64,000 bases of DNA from Polytrichum commune (lineage: Eukaryota > Streptophyta > Polytrichopsida > Polytrichales > Polytrichaceae): the NCBI GenBank assembly GCA_950295325.1, contig OX485803.1, positions 47,321,554 to 47,385,553 on the forward strand. Direction: 5' to 3'. The position numbers and the translations under genes are program-made. Shown piece by piece: positions 12,453 to 23,826 of this stretch. Positions within the stretch are counted from its first letter, which is position 1. The number at the start of each line of letters is the position of its first letter. The notes beneath the pieces were generated by a model, which did not search any database, was not told the DNA's origin, and saw only the letters and a list, made by a program, of their open reading frames with translations.

Positions 12453-13630
12453 ATATGAGCAGTTGAGCCTTAGTGGGTTCAAAGGGTTGCATGCAACAAA
12501 AGCAATACATAAAGAAACCCAGTCCATCCCATTCAGAATTGAGATCTCTAGTGTAATGGAAGTTCATGTGTTTGGTCAGCACACAGCAATCGTTACCCCT
12601 GATGCAGTCCTTTAATTACCCTACCATTGTTAAAGGCTCTGTGGTGCTAGACAACGTAATTGATGACCCTGCTGCCATGTATTTAGAGATGTGTTTGTCC
12701 ATTCCAGAGCAATTTGTCAACAGGCACCCTTGATAAGAGCACACTAAGTATGATATTTTAGTGTCAAACAGTATTTTATGTCACTATGATAACTCTTCAG
12801 ATAACACTTCTTCTGAATAAGTGAGCAAATATCATCGTGGATGATGGATGAGTTTATCCATTGGCCACAATCCTACCTTCTCTTGTCAGCAACTTGTGAT
12901 GAAATGTTGTCATGGATGATTGAAATTTGCATGAATAAATCACTTGGTAAGTGATAGTAATTGCAACACTGTAAATCCAGAATCCCCCAAAAAAATTACA
13001 AAGGAATGACAAATAATGTTGGGTTAACATTTAGTGTTGGCTATTCCGCGGTTTTTGATTGGTATCGAGCAAGACAATAAGAATTGGTGACACTAAATAT
13101 CATTTTTAGTGTAGTTTTAGATTCAAGGTACATTGTTGGTAGTGACTCGAATGCATGTGCACAAAAGACATAATAACTATTTTTTTTGAACAATCTGGTA
13201 ACTGACTTTGATGATTTGAGAATTCGCATTCTCTATACAGAACGCAGGATAAGATATGGAGGAAATTGATGAGATCATTGATCTAATAATCTTCAAGATA
13301 GATGCTGCAATTATCTTACATGCTTCAAACTTCAGGATAGTTCTTTATACACATCACACAATGCAAGGTAAAGTTATCACCAAACTCTCTGCACTTACAA
13401 GATCACCTCCTTACTTCAGGCCTCTGGTGCAAACCACTACACCACTTATGGTATTTAGTCACATACGATATTCACAAAGGGCCTAAACTAGATGCCTAGA
13501 GGTCTCAGAATGCCACATCCGCTAATTGCCAATATGGTACTATTCATTAACATAAGTGATTTTTTCAATGTGAAAATTTACTTACATTTCATATTTAACA
13601 TAGAAAATTGGGATGCTTGAGACGATAGTG
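12453..13630. other. Intergenic DNA, no gene recognised
   Basis: No domain-bearing frame is seen. Around 13085-13115 the phrase GTGACACTAAATATCATTTT resembles family R1 subterminal sequence. Confidence 0.4.
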
Positions 13631-13634
13631 CATT

Positions 13635-13800
13635 CTAGTATGCAAGATGACACTCTACTAATGGCAAGTGTCATGTGTTTACATTTTGGTATGCAAGAAG
13701 ATAATATGGAGCATACTATTGACAAATGTCACATGTTTACATTTTGGTATGCAAGAGGAAGATGATATTGAGCATACTAAGTGTCAAAGGCCATTTGTGT
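13635..13800. repeat. Tandem repeat, unit about 60 bp, nearly three copies
   Basis: TTACATTTTGGTATGCAAGA occurs at 13680 and again about 58 bp later at 13737. Each copy is followed by GATAATATGGAGCATACT or a variant, and each is preceded by TGTCA.(A/G)TG. A weaker first unit starts at about 13635 (CTAGTATGCAAGATGACACT). Confidence 0.7.
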
Positions 13801-13984
13801 ACACTTTCATCAACTTGTATTCCATTGTATAACATAAGCATGCACCTCATAACACTATTGAACATACTCATGCCAAGATATTAATAAGCACACTTGAACC
13901 TCGTGTCAAGAGGTGACACTAATGATGAAGTTGTTGGTCATTAGTGTATCCTAGCATATGCCTCAAATTACAATTCGTGAGACT

Positions 13985-14165
13985 CTTACGCATGTGACGC
14001 TAAAAATCAATACGGTGTACACCATTTATAGTATTTAGCACACTTAATATTTGGAATTACGCAATGCTATGACTTCTTAGTTTAGAAGTCTTTTTGCCAA
14101 CAAAGATTAAATAGGTTGTATGGCCATTATACAACATTAAGGACTTTACTTGGTAGAAACTTACA
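13985..14165. repeat. Dispersed repeat family R1, copy 3
   Basis: The stretch includes TTAATATTTGGAATTACGCA, then ATGCTATG, and downstream GGACTTTACTTGGTAGAAAC, in the same order as 7690-7790. It lies about 480 bp beyond the L18 stop codon. Confidence 0.5.
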
Positions 14166-14646
14166 TTCTTTGCAAGTTGTAGTAGAATCTAACTCTGAAC
14201 AGGAAGTGGCAATAAATACCATGATGGTGCACCTGGCACCGGAAATTGTTCATATTCCAGAAAGCTTTCCCAGATACACTGATAGTGTAGACAAAGAGAA
14301 CTCTGGGTTGTTGGACAATAAAGAGAATGAACTGTATGGCATGATATCAGCCCCACCATCAGCATACTCCATCTATTAAATCCTGTGACTTCTAAGTTTA
14401 GAAACAAAAGTTTGTCCCAGTAATTTGTACCATATACAAACACTGCCAATTAATTGACAATGCACTAAAATTTACAGAACCACACAATGAGGGAATATAT
14501 TCAGGAAACAGTGCGACCAAACAAGAAGAGAGGACCAATACAAGGAATGTGAGCAAACAGATGAAATGTCCATGAGTACAATAGCCAAAATTGACATCCA
14601 GCCCATAAGGGAGAGATGATATAATTTGCTCCATAACATGGAGTAA

Positions 14647-17618
14647 TCAAACCTTGAAGCCTCTGCTGTTACGTCGACCGCGAGCTTTCTCGAACTTACG
14701 ACCTTTAGAACGCACGTAAGGCTTGGTGTGACTCTGTGGCACACCAGGTGCCCTACCAAAGTGCTTCACTGCCTCACGGGCATTCTTGGGACCCCTCAAG
14801 AGAACCTGCAAGCACAAATATGATCAGTAAGAACCTGTCTACTCCAGAATGCAAGTGATGAAAAAATCGACACATTTTAGAGCTTATGAGATAAACCAAT
14901 TCAAGATAATTTAAATAGGAATTGTAGAGCACATTTTGAAATTGGAGGATATATGAATTTGGAGATCCCATATAGAAGCAAATGTTAAGAGAGAGGGAAA
15001 GTACTGTGATTGTCAACAAAAGACGGTGTCCAAGCAAACAAACAAACAAACAGAGAGCGAGAGAGAGAGAAACAGACAGACAAATTAGGTGCACGAACAT
15101 ATTGTCCGGTAAGACAGGAGCATGGACTTTGTAAAGTTTACCAATACATGGAACAGCATAATGAGATCCATGTTTTGGAAAGTTACAGGTTATTTATCAC
15201 ACTAGGATTGCGTACCCTTTAAGCTCCAACTGGGAACCTTGACAAACAACTTCAGCTTTGGTGGTGAACTCAATAAAAGCAAGCCCAAAGTAAACCGAGG
15301 TTGATTGACAGGCCAGCACTTACAGATAGTTTCCCAATCTACTATTAGAAAATACTCCTTCAAGTTCTTATTCAATGAACCATTTGTTTCACAACGCCTT
15401 GTTTCCAATTATATACAGACTCAGCTTTTCTTCAACTAAAGCCAGAACACTCAGAATACTAGCAATGCTGACTTACCTAGTATGATTCTTAAAAGTTCAA
15501 TAAGGTCTTATGCACTTGGTCCTTTAATGGGCTTTCGTCTTCCTCAAATGGGGCAGGGGATACCTTTTTTCATTCCATGAGAATTCTTCTATATGAAGGC
15601 TAGATATAAAAATTCAATTGCACAAGAGCGATCTATCTCAGAAAGTCTCAACCCCTAAAACAGAGTAACATTTGTGTTTAAGAGATGACTAAAGCTGCAA
15701 TATTTATGAGTTTCTTGTTGTAAAATGAAAACGAATAATGTATGAAGACAAGTTTCTTGTAAACTCAAATAATCTTCTCTTACTTTTTTGGACATGTATT
15801 CAACACCTATATCATCTTCGTCTTGAAATGAGAATGAAGAATTGTGTCGCTTTGTTCCACATTTGCATGAAGATAGTTATCTCTTGTTCCAAGATAAAGT
15901 TCATGGAGGTGTTAAATGTATGTCCAAAAAGTAAGAGAAGAAAATTGTGTTCGGAAGATGAGCCAGTCCCCATCTTCCCATATGACTCCATGACTCTTCA
16001 AGACTTCCAGTATTCAACCAATTTGGTTCAGTAGGTCCTGTTTCCCCATTTCATGAAAAATTCAACAGTTTGTCACAGGGCACTTACAGTATTGGCTCCA
16101 GTGGGTGCACGGAGAGCAAGCTGATCAAAGGTCAGAACTTCTCCTCCAGCCTTCAAGATTCGAGCACGAGCCGTTTCAGTGAAACGCAGGGCAACAACCT
16201 TCAAGGCAGGAACCTCGTACAGCCTGGTGTCATCAGTGACAGTGCCAACAATTACAGCCAACTTGTCTTCCTGCACCATATAACATCACCATAGTTTATG
16301 AGTCGGGCACTTTCTTACAATCACCAAACTCCATTTGCATCTCCCTCATAACCCAGTTGCACTTACTTTTCTGCAATCTATCAAGGAAGGGCTCTCGTTA
16401 TCCTCTAACTCAACATGACTTTTGGTCGAGAGTTGGTTGTTTTGCAAACAAGACCTTTCTTGTTCCGTTAAATTTCGGTGTATTCTTCGAGGTAGTGTCG
16501 AGGTTTGCACAAAGAACATTCTACTTGGTTCATCGAGGGTCAAATTCATTATAGCATGCCAAGAGGTGATAAAATGAGTTTGGCCCTCAATGAACCAATA
16601 TGGAATGTTCTCCATTCAAAATCAATCACTACCTCCAACCATGCACCACAAGTGGGGAGAAATTGTTGATATGCAAAACAACCTATGGGAAATTCTAGGG
16701 GGACCAACTCCTGACGTAAAGTCCCATTGAGTTAAAGGATAACTCTATTGTAGTACATTGTGCCATAATCCAACCCCCGCAATGCAATTTCTCATAAACC
16801 TAAATACAGTTGAGCTTGTGCCTTTGAGCTACTTCCCCCAACCAATTCTTCAATGAAAGATATCACTAATTAATTAAGACCTTCCCATATGCTAGACATA
16901 AGCTGAAAATGCTCCTCAATTTGAAACTGACTCGAGGTAGAGATTCAAGAAGAAAAAAATCCATAGTCTAAGCATTTCTTACCTTTCCACTCATGTATTT
17001 AACAAGGCGGCTCATAGAAAGAGGGGGCCTATTGGTTCTGCTCATAAACAAGCGCTTCAAAACCACACCATTGAATGGGGCTTCTGTTCTTCTGACCAGA
17101 AATCTGTACAGCTGCTCGTATAAGAAATCTGAATCGTTAATAATCCTTCCATGTCATCACTTTCCCTCAGCTAGAATTGCACCCCTATAAGTAATTCCGA
17201 GGATTGGACCATGTAATCAAGTACTAGCAAAAGCATATCTCCGAGTAAAAATAACAAATAAAATTGCACCTTCACAAGCAACTTAAGGTACACATTCTCG
17301 CTCTTGGGAGCTGTGCGTTTGGTCTTCTTGTTGCGGCCACCTGCCTTCAAGTCGATACCCTGCTCATCACAAATAAAAACCTTAAGTAGAGTAGTACATT
17401 TAGCTACAAAAATACTCCTCTTCTCAGTCAAAATAAGTTCATGAAAATTAAGGAGGTATCAGATCACCGTGATTATCAGTCGGATTAAACTTATCGCCGG
17501 AGTTCTAACAGTGAGCTACAACCTCGTCAACTTCGTTCACAAATACCCCAAAAAAAAAAATCTCATTGCAAAAAAGAAGTACGACACAGTAAATCAAAAG
17601 AAGGTGAGGAATAACCAT
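14647..17618 (-). CDS. RPL18: 60S ribosomal protein L18 (eL18), five exons
   Basis: Structural protein of the cytosolic large ribosomal subunit. Exons on the minus strand: 17618-17616 (start codon only), 17359-17270, 17111-16983, 16270-16088 and 14805-14647, all with GT/AG borders and all in phase 0. The product is 187 residues, the usual length in plants. It begins [16 protein letters not shown], carries the conserved core [16 protein letters not shown] (exon 4) and [15 protein letters not shown], and ends in the basic tail [16 protein letters not shown]. The ATG is followed directly by a donor (ATG then GTTATT). I chose this start because exon 2 opens with the conserved GIDL and has no upstream Met in frame. 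The intact frame and conserved residues indicate a functional gene. A telo-box lies about 115-130 bp upstream, as in many plant ribosomal protein genes. Confidence 0.96.
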
Positions 17619-17731
17619 AGTTGCTAATGAAGACCAGTTGACGACGAAATTCGACTAAGGCTTCCAGCGACACTGGGCGAAAGGAATGGAATTCGCAAGA
17701 GCTCCTTCTGTAGACCTCGTCACTGATCCCC

Positions 17732-17747
17732 AAACCCTAACCCTAAA
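17732..17747. promoter_or_regulatory. Telo-box in the L18 promoter/leader
   Basis: The forward strand reads AAACCCTAACCCTAAA, two overlapping telo-box cores, 114-131 bp upstream of the L18 start codon. Telo-boxes are known in promoters of plant ribosomal protein and other translation genes, where they support expression in dividing cells. The activity here is inferred from position only. Confidence 0.7.
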
Positions 17748-17999
17748 TGTCAAGACAGTAGAGCAACTCCAGCAAAGACCGGTATGAGGACCGCTACTTG
17801 TGCCCTTATATTCAAGATCAAGCCAATAGGAACATGTGCATGCGCATGGTGCCAGCAAATGCTTTAAGCTTATAGTCCTCCAACCCTCCATATGTGCTCC
17901 GTTAACATCACGTTGGTGAGTTTTTGTAGTTGATAACTTCATCTTTAACCAACAAATATTCACTACTTGATAATAACGGAACACATTGCAATAACAAAC

Positions 18000-18282
18000 A
18001 ATTTCAAAGGATATTAACTCAAAAACCAACACTACAACATAATATTGAAGTTAACAAAAGTGAGGGTTGATATCAATCAAGTTTAGAGGGTGGGGGGGGG
18101 GGGGGGGGTTTAATCTCAGTTTAGGCATTCTTTGTCAAGTTTTAAAATTTTATACAAGGAAGATTGAGTTTTGGATCAAGAAGAGTTGAATCGATAGTTG
18201 GGGAACATATTGAGATCAAGTTCATAAACCACCCTCAAAATATACATTATGTTTTTCCTTGTGGGTTGGTGTGACATTATCC
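18000..18282. other. Spacer with 17-G tract; place where the chromovirus 3' LTR should be
   Basis: A run of 17 G lies at 18092-18108. On the minus strand a purine-rich AAGGAGGA followed by TAATGTCACACCAACC (about 18267-18292) looks like a polypurine tract and LTR start. However, what follows does not match the LTR-like sequence at 23827 and beyond. The 3' LTR is therefore missing, truncated or replaced. Confidence 0.35.
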
Positions 18283-18300
18283 TCCTTGTCATTCAAAAGT

Positions 18301-18606
18301 CTAATAGAAGGTCATAATTTGGTGTGCAGCTGGGGCTTCGCGGTCACGTTTGACACCTTTACGTGTTAGCCTATCGTCCGACTTGGCTATTGCATCCCAG
18401 TACTCCTTGAGGACTTCTACACTCAAGTTGCATTCCGGCTCCCATGAATTATGCTCAAGTGCATATCCGAGCCATTTGATAAGATCAAATTTCTTGGGGC
18501 GAGAACGAGACCCTCTATCCTCATGTGAAACCACACGTTCTACTTCATAAGATACATCTTCTGCAAATATTGGCGGAGGGGGAGGCTGTACCCTGCCATC
18601 GGCCAC
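18301..18606 (-). pseudogene. Chromovirus integrase C-terminus with chromodomain
   Basis: The 101-codon open piece contains FAEDVSYEVERVVSHEDRG, then KFDLIKWLGY and HNSWEPECNL. This is the chromodomain fold (an aromatic cage, with W in LIKW and the SWEPE motif) that tethers chromovirus integrases to modified histones. It overlaps the end of the preceding integrase piece in another frame, so one frameshift separates them. Confidence 0.85.
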
Positions 18607-19919
18607 ATAAGGCTTAAAAAATGTACATGAAAGACATCATGAATCTTAAATGTATTTGGCAATTGCACGCGGTATGCTACAATCCCTATCCTCTTGACTA
18701 TCCGAAATGGACCAATCCACCTTAGTAAAAGCTTTCGAGCTCCTGGGACCTTCAACTTAATGTTGGCAGTACTTACAAGCACTTGTTGGTCCACCTCAAA
18801 CGATACCTCTCGTCTGTGTTTGTCAGCATAGAACTTTTGTCGTTGTTGCGCAGCAATCAAATGTTTTTTAGTCAAACCAATTACATTTGTCATATGCTCG
18901 ACAAAATTTTGCGCAGCATGGACTTGACACCTGTTGTTCCCACTTATTGGTGTCCGGGGATGCTGACCATAATTCAAGATAAACAGAGTATTTCGTACTG
19001 ACTTTTGCCAAGAGTTATTATATGCAAATTCAACCACTACAAGAAATTCATCCCAATCATCTTGCATTGGGTTGACATAATACCACAACATATCCTCTAT
19101 GATACGGTTGACCCGTTCCGTCTGTCCGTCGGTTTAAGGATGGAACGCGGTGGACATGGTCAACTTTGTCCCCAAAAGACCATGCAACGCATCCTTAAAC
19201 CTACTTATGAATCTAGCGTCCCTATCGCTTAGGATTACCTTGATTAGACCATGAATCTTATAAACATGATCACGAAATAACCTTGTCATTCCTTCAGCAG
19301 TAACATGTGTGGTGGTTGGCATAAAGTGGGCCATTTTGGACAACTTATCCACACACACAAAGATGGCATCATAACCATTAGCAAATAGAGTCAAGCCATA
19401 ATTAAAATCTATGCTTACCACTTCCCAATTACGATCAAGAATCTCCAATGCTTGTAACATGTCTGCTGGCTTAAGAGTAGGGGCCTTACTCCTTTGGCAA
19501 ATCTCACAAGATTTTATATAACTTTTGATGGACCCATGCATCTCAGGCCACCAAAAGTTTATTCGCACTCTCTTATATGTTTTAGGTATTCCTACATGAC
19601 CGCTATACATTGCGTCATAGTATTCACTGAGCAAAAATGACATGATATTTGATCATTGGAAGGACACATCTGGAACCACAACCGCCTTATCATACCACCA
19701 GATGTGGTTCTCATAAACAAAATGTTTCAGATTGTGCGGGTTTGGGAACCAAGGATCAAAAGCATACCCGACAATGATAGTTTGATATAACTTCTGATCA
19801 CTCACGAACTCCGGGTACCCCTTCACATTGTTGTCTCGCTGTCCGGGATCACTTTGCATAGCGTCTGCAGCCACCATTTGGAAGATCGAGTTACTTGGAG
19901 CAGCCTTAGGTATCATCAA
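18540..19919 (-). pseudogene. Chromovirus integrase (zinc-binding and catalytic domains), broken
   Basis: The pieces at 19919-19653, 19643-19134 and 19091-18540 cover the integrase. The H2C2 zinc motif is seen as GHVGIPKTYKRVRINFWWP followed by SCEICQRSK. The catalytic core has VVSIDF and LSDRDARF for the two aspartates, and ERVNRII supplies the glutamate. Between the second aspartate and the glutamate, a TAA stop replaces the Gln of the HPQTDGQTE motif (near 19133). The GPF/Y-like stretch (RKLLLRWIGPFRIVKRIG) follows. The stops and shifts make it non-functional. Confidence 0.85.
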
Positions 19920-19949
19920 GGTTTTTTGGCCACTCGTGTCTAGTGGATT

Positions 19950-20321
19950 TCAACTCAGGGGATCGGCCATATTAATCCTTCCTGGTCGGCATACCCAACG
20001 GTAGACAAAAATTTTCTCCAAGAACTCCAACCATCGAGTTTGACGCCTTAATAACGTCTGTTGTGTCTTTAAATACACTAGAGGATTATGATCTGTAACA
20101 ATAATATAGTTTGTTCCCTCTAGGTAACACCGCCAAGTTTGCATGGCGTGCATAACTGCTGCTAGTTCTTGCTCACCAATAGTATAATTTCTCTCAGCTG
20201 GAGAAAATTTCTTACTCTCAAAAGCAATAGGTTTACCTCTCTGAAGTAATATTGCTCCTACTCCGAGTAAAGAAACATCACTTATGATCTCAAATGGCTC
20301 CCCTAACTTGGGTAAGGTCAC
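19950..20321 (-). pseudogene. Chromovirus RNase H domain
   Basis: This 123-codon open piece reads FEIISDVSLLGVGAILLQ, then FESKKFSPAERNYTIGEQEL and NYIIVTDHNPLVYL. It is the RNase H that removes the RNA strand during reverse transcription. The usual acidic residues (D in ISD, E in GEQEL, D in TDH) are present. It is separated from the reverse transcriptase by a stop and a shift at about 20330-20430, where the connection region is degraded. Confidence 0.85.
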
Positions 20322-20430
20322 TACTAGCGCATGTGTTAAGGAATATTTAACATCCTCAAAAGCGCACTCACAATTGTCAATCCAATTGTGAACTTAACCT
20401 TGCTTCGCGTCAAAGAAGTCAATGGTGCAA

Positions 20431-21336
20431 CTAGAGTGGAATATCCATGAATGAATGTGCGAAAGTAATTGCAAAGCCCCAAGAGGACCTAAGTTGTCTA
20501 ACTTCAAGAGGTCTATGCCACTTTGCCACAGTCTCTATTTTCCTAGGATCCACCTTAATGCCCTCTTTGCCTACTACATGTCCTAGATAGTACAATTCAT
20601 CCTTTCCAAAATGACACTTAAACATCTTTACATAAAACTGATTTTCTCGTAGAATTTGAAGTACTTGTACCAAATGGCTAACATGTTTCTCCTCATTCTT
20701 GGAAAAAATTAAAATGTCATCCAAATATACTAAGACAAACTTTCCGATAAACTTGTGAAAAACACGATTCATCACTCCATGAAAAGTTGCCGGAACATTA
20801 GTCAATCCAAAACTTAACACTTTGAATTGATAATGTCCAAACGGTGTTCGAAACGCCGTCTTTGGTGCATTCTTCTCGGACATTTTAATCTTATGATAAC
20901 CTTGTGCCAAATCAAGAGATGAAAATGCAGTAAAACCTCCTAATTGGTCAAAAATATTATCAATGCGAGACAACGGATAACGATTTTTTACCGTTTGTTT
21001 GTTGAATGCACGATAATCCACTACCATTCGTAACGCTCCATCATTTTTCTTGACAAACAAGATGGGAGAACCATAGGGCGATGAACTAGGCTCAATCCAT
21101 CCCTTTTCCAAATACTCCTTGATTTGTCTCTTGGCCTCTTGTAGCTCTAGAGGACTCAACCTATAGATTGGCCTAAATGGCGGCTTGTCATCTGGCTCCA
21201 AAGGAATAGTATGGGTCATTTCCCGCTTTGGAGGTAACCATGTAGGTATAGATTGAAAAACATCAACATATTCCTCTAACACTGTGGCATAAGGAGCTGC
21301 CACTATGTCCTCTACATCGTCTCCAACTGCAGTCAA
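20431..21336 (-). pseudogene. Chromovirus reverse transcriptase domain
   Basis: This 301-codon open piece is the best-preserved part of the element. Seen in order are KREMTHTIPLEPDDKPPF, the fingers motif RMVVDYRAFNKQTVKNRYPL, the palm motif FSSLDLAQGYHKIKM, KTAFRTPFGHYQF, and the catalytic YLDDILIFS. All three catalytic aspartates are present. The family consensus FGLTNAPATF reads FGLTNVPATF here. The frame shifts after EVRQLRS near 20490, inside the thumb/connection region. Confidence 0.9.
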
Positions 21337-21372
21337 CTGAACTACGAATGAAGTTGCTCCTTTCCAAATTGA

Positions 21373-22233
21373 CTATTTGAATTGCATGGTGGTGAGTCTA
21401 TGGGGATTTGGACTTTGACATTGTATTGGGTTTACATGCACTGTCATTTTACAGTGGCCTTTATAAAACACGCAACATTTAGATTCAAAATCCAAGCGTG
21501 CCTTGTGTTGTACTAGCCAATCGTTGTCCAATATCAAATCAACACCATCACTTAACTTGGCCACAAGACAAGTAATTTGACTCTGATATTGCTATATTTT
21601 AACATGGATTTTAATGTACCCATCTGTGGGGACTTCATCACCATTGCCTAATACCAATGTGTTACTGTCATTTTTCATTTTTAATCCAAAGGTGTTAGCG
21701 AAAATAGAACTCACAAAGCAATGTGATGCTACACTATTCATTAATACAAATGCATCATAATGAACTACTTGCCCAAAGAAACTCATCATCAGCTGAGAAG
21801 AAATAGTGAACTGGTTCAAAACATGTGGTCTGGCTTCATCCAAATAAATTTGCCAAAGTTTTGACTGTAATTCAAATTGATGTACCAACTTAAATCTAGG
21901 CAAAATTCTTTTAAGATTTTTTTCTTTATATTTCTCAACAATAAAACAAACACTAGTATCAAAGGGCGTTCCCTGCTTACCGTGTAAATAAGACTTTAAA
22001 AAACTTTGTAAATCCTTCACTGATGGTATAATTAATGAAAAAACTCCATATACCTTGGACTTCTCATCAAACACATCACTAAGTGGGAGTAACGGAGTTG
22101 GCAAAATGATGTTTTTATTCAAAATATTAGACACGATTACATCAAATTGTTTATTCACTTTGTCATGGATAGCTTCCAGTGTATAACTAGACAAATCAAA
22201 CACAACCTCCGAAACTTGATCAAGTTCTGACAC
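21373..22233 (-). pseudogene. Chromovirus protease region, active site lost
   Basis: Two open pieces (22233-21592 and 21564-21373) cover the aspartic protease. The usual DSG active-site triad is replaced by NSV in the stretch FVLMNSVASHCFVSS, so the catalytic Asp and Gly are both changed. The second half keeps a diverged flap and dimerisation-type motif (LILDNDWLVQHKARLDF, where family members usually have ILGMDWL). A stop and shift lie between the pieces. It cannot be an active protease. Confidence 0.75.
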
Positions 22234-23259
22234 TAGCCCACTGCCTAAGTGTCGAACTTGGGAAAATGCTTCTTGCCATTTTTAGCAGTCTGCTGTTTTG
22301 CACCATTTTTGTTATCAGGACAATCCCAAGCCATGTATCTCTCCTTATGGCAGAGGAAACAACGACCGTCCTTCTTATCGGTGCTCTTAATCGCGGAGTC
22401 CTCCCCCTTAGATTGTTTGTGTTTTGGTATGCTTGTAAGACAGTCAACTTAGGGCGGGTTTAGACTTGGAGTCAGGGCTCAAAAATGGGTTGGGGTGCAA
22501 GAAATCCACTCCTCTCATTGGTAGAGAGGCTGGGACTCGCCTCTTCAAGTTTACAGCATAAGTTGGGGCCAATTCATAAATAAATTATTTTATTCATCAT
22601 GACAATGGCCTCAAGCCTTGGAAAAGAAAGCTCCCAACCTTGTGGACTCTTTCCCTCTAGTTGAGGCCATTGTCAGAGCTTTTATTTGCTTGTAATAGTT
22701 TATTCTTTGAGTATTGAATAGGAGGGGAAAATTTCTAAATTTATTATACTTTAATCATTATCCATAGAATAGTTCATGAGTACGTTGGTACGTGGATAAG
22801 CCTCTCATAATTGCAGCCTCCAAATGGCCCCAACCCCACCTAAATAGGTTTACACATGAAAGCAATGAATGGAGTTAGGTTACTTTCTTATTAATGGCCT
22901 TGGGGGCCCATTTGCATGCCACATGAGACATATTGGCCTTCGTTCCCAATGGCCTTGGCCCCAAGTCTAAACAGGCCCTTACATTCATGCGTATCCAAAC
23001 GTCCATCATGTTTAGCATACATAGACATTAATTGGTCACACTGCATCTCTATCCGTTGAAACTGATCATGGTCATCAATGAGTTTTCCCTCACAATATTC
23101 CCGGATCTTTTTGGCTACCAGATGCTCTATAGCTTCATCCGTATCTACGGATGTGGGAGATGTGACCATGGGAAGAACTACACGAGGGCTACCCTCAGTT
23201 GATGGACCAGATGTGTCCATGTCAGTGGCCATTGGACCAAACAAACATCCAAAACCCAA
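22220..23259 (-). pseudogene. Chromovirus gag relic, split by a MITE
   Basis: The N-terminal piece is 23259-22891 (start at 23259, MATDMDTSG present). The MITE at 22452-22978 interrupts it. The C-terminal nucleocapsid piece follows, where one frame reads CFLCHKERYMAWDC, a CX2CX4HX4C zinc knuckle with the His position changed to Tyr. The capsid region between is largely missing, so the copy was deleted as well as interrupted. Confidence 0.65.
22452..22978. mobile_element. Tourist-like (PIF/Harbinger) MITE inside gag
   Basis: The terminal repeats are GGGCGGGTTTAGACTTGGAG (left) and, inverted, GGGCCTGTTTAGACTTGGGG (right). A 3-bp target duplication TTA is at 22449-22451 and 22979-22981. A GGGC(C/G) start and a TTA duplication are the signature of Tourist/PIF-Harbinger elements. 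It is 527 bp long with no transposase. It is younger than the retrotransposon it sits in. Confidence 0.85.
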
Positions 23260-23813
23260 ATAAAACGTTCAAATTTTGAAGAAAACTAGGAATAAAATAC
23301 TAGAAAATTTCTCAAAATTATAGAAATTGCTTCAACTACGAATGAAAATAAAATTTTAGTTGATGACCGGGTGACCCGGTACTCAAGTCGCGTTGCAAAA
23401 GTTTTTTCACCCCGAGTGACCGGTGAACCGGTAATCACATGCTGGTGACCGGTCGTGCCGATCTGCTGAAGTCACGTTGATGTCAGCCGTTTCTGTGCGT
23501 TTGAGTGAAGCGTTCGATATCTCATTTCCTTGTGATGCGGACCACATGCGATCAGTATCTTGGCATTCGTGTGTGCAAATCACACAGTCTATAATTTGAG
23601 TGGAGATAAGCGGGATTTTTTTGCGAGCTCGCGGCCGTCGCCCGTCGCGCTGCGCGTATGCATACGCGGTGGTTCATACGCGTATGCGGCTCAGAATACA
23701 GAAAATAAAAGTTACACCAATCTCCAAATTCTGCTCCCCATTTCCCCAAATCTCAACACAACAAAATGCACAACGGAATAATAGCAACACCCAAAAATGA
23801 ACAAGGTTCAAGA

Positions 23814-23825
23814 GCTCTGATACCA
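23814..23825 (-). other. Primer-binding site of the chromovirus (initiator tRNA-Met)
   Basis: The minus strand reads TGGTATCAGAGC, complementary to the 3' end of plant initiator tRNA-Met, one base after an LTR-like end (ATGTTACA, 23834-23827). This fixes the 3' border of the 5' LTR and the element's orientation. Confidence 0.85.
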
Positions 23826-23826
23826 A

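Noticed and set aside
14116-15408. Several frames of 70-108 codons around the L18 3' end and intron 4
   Set aside because: They overlap real L18 exons, lie in its intron or 3' flank, and show no domain.
18092-18108. 17-G run as evidence of an assembly error
   Set aside because: Similar runs occur at several places, two of them at plausible element ends, so they are probably real, though the exact run length may be wrong.
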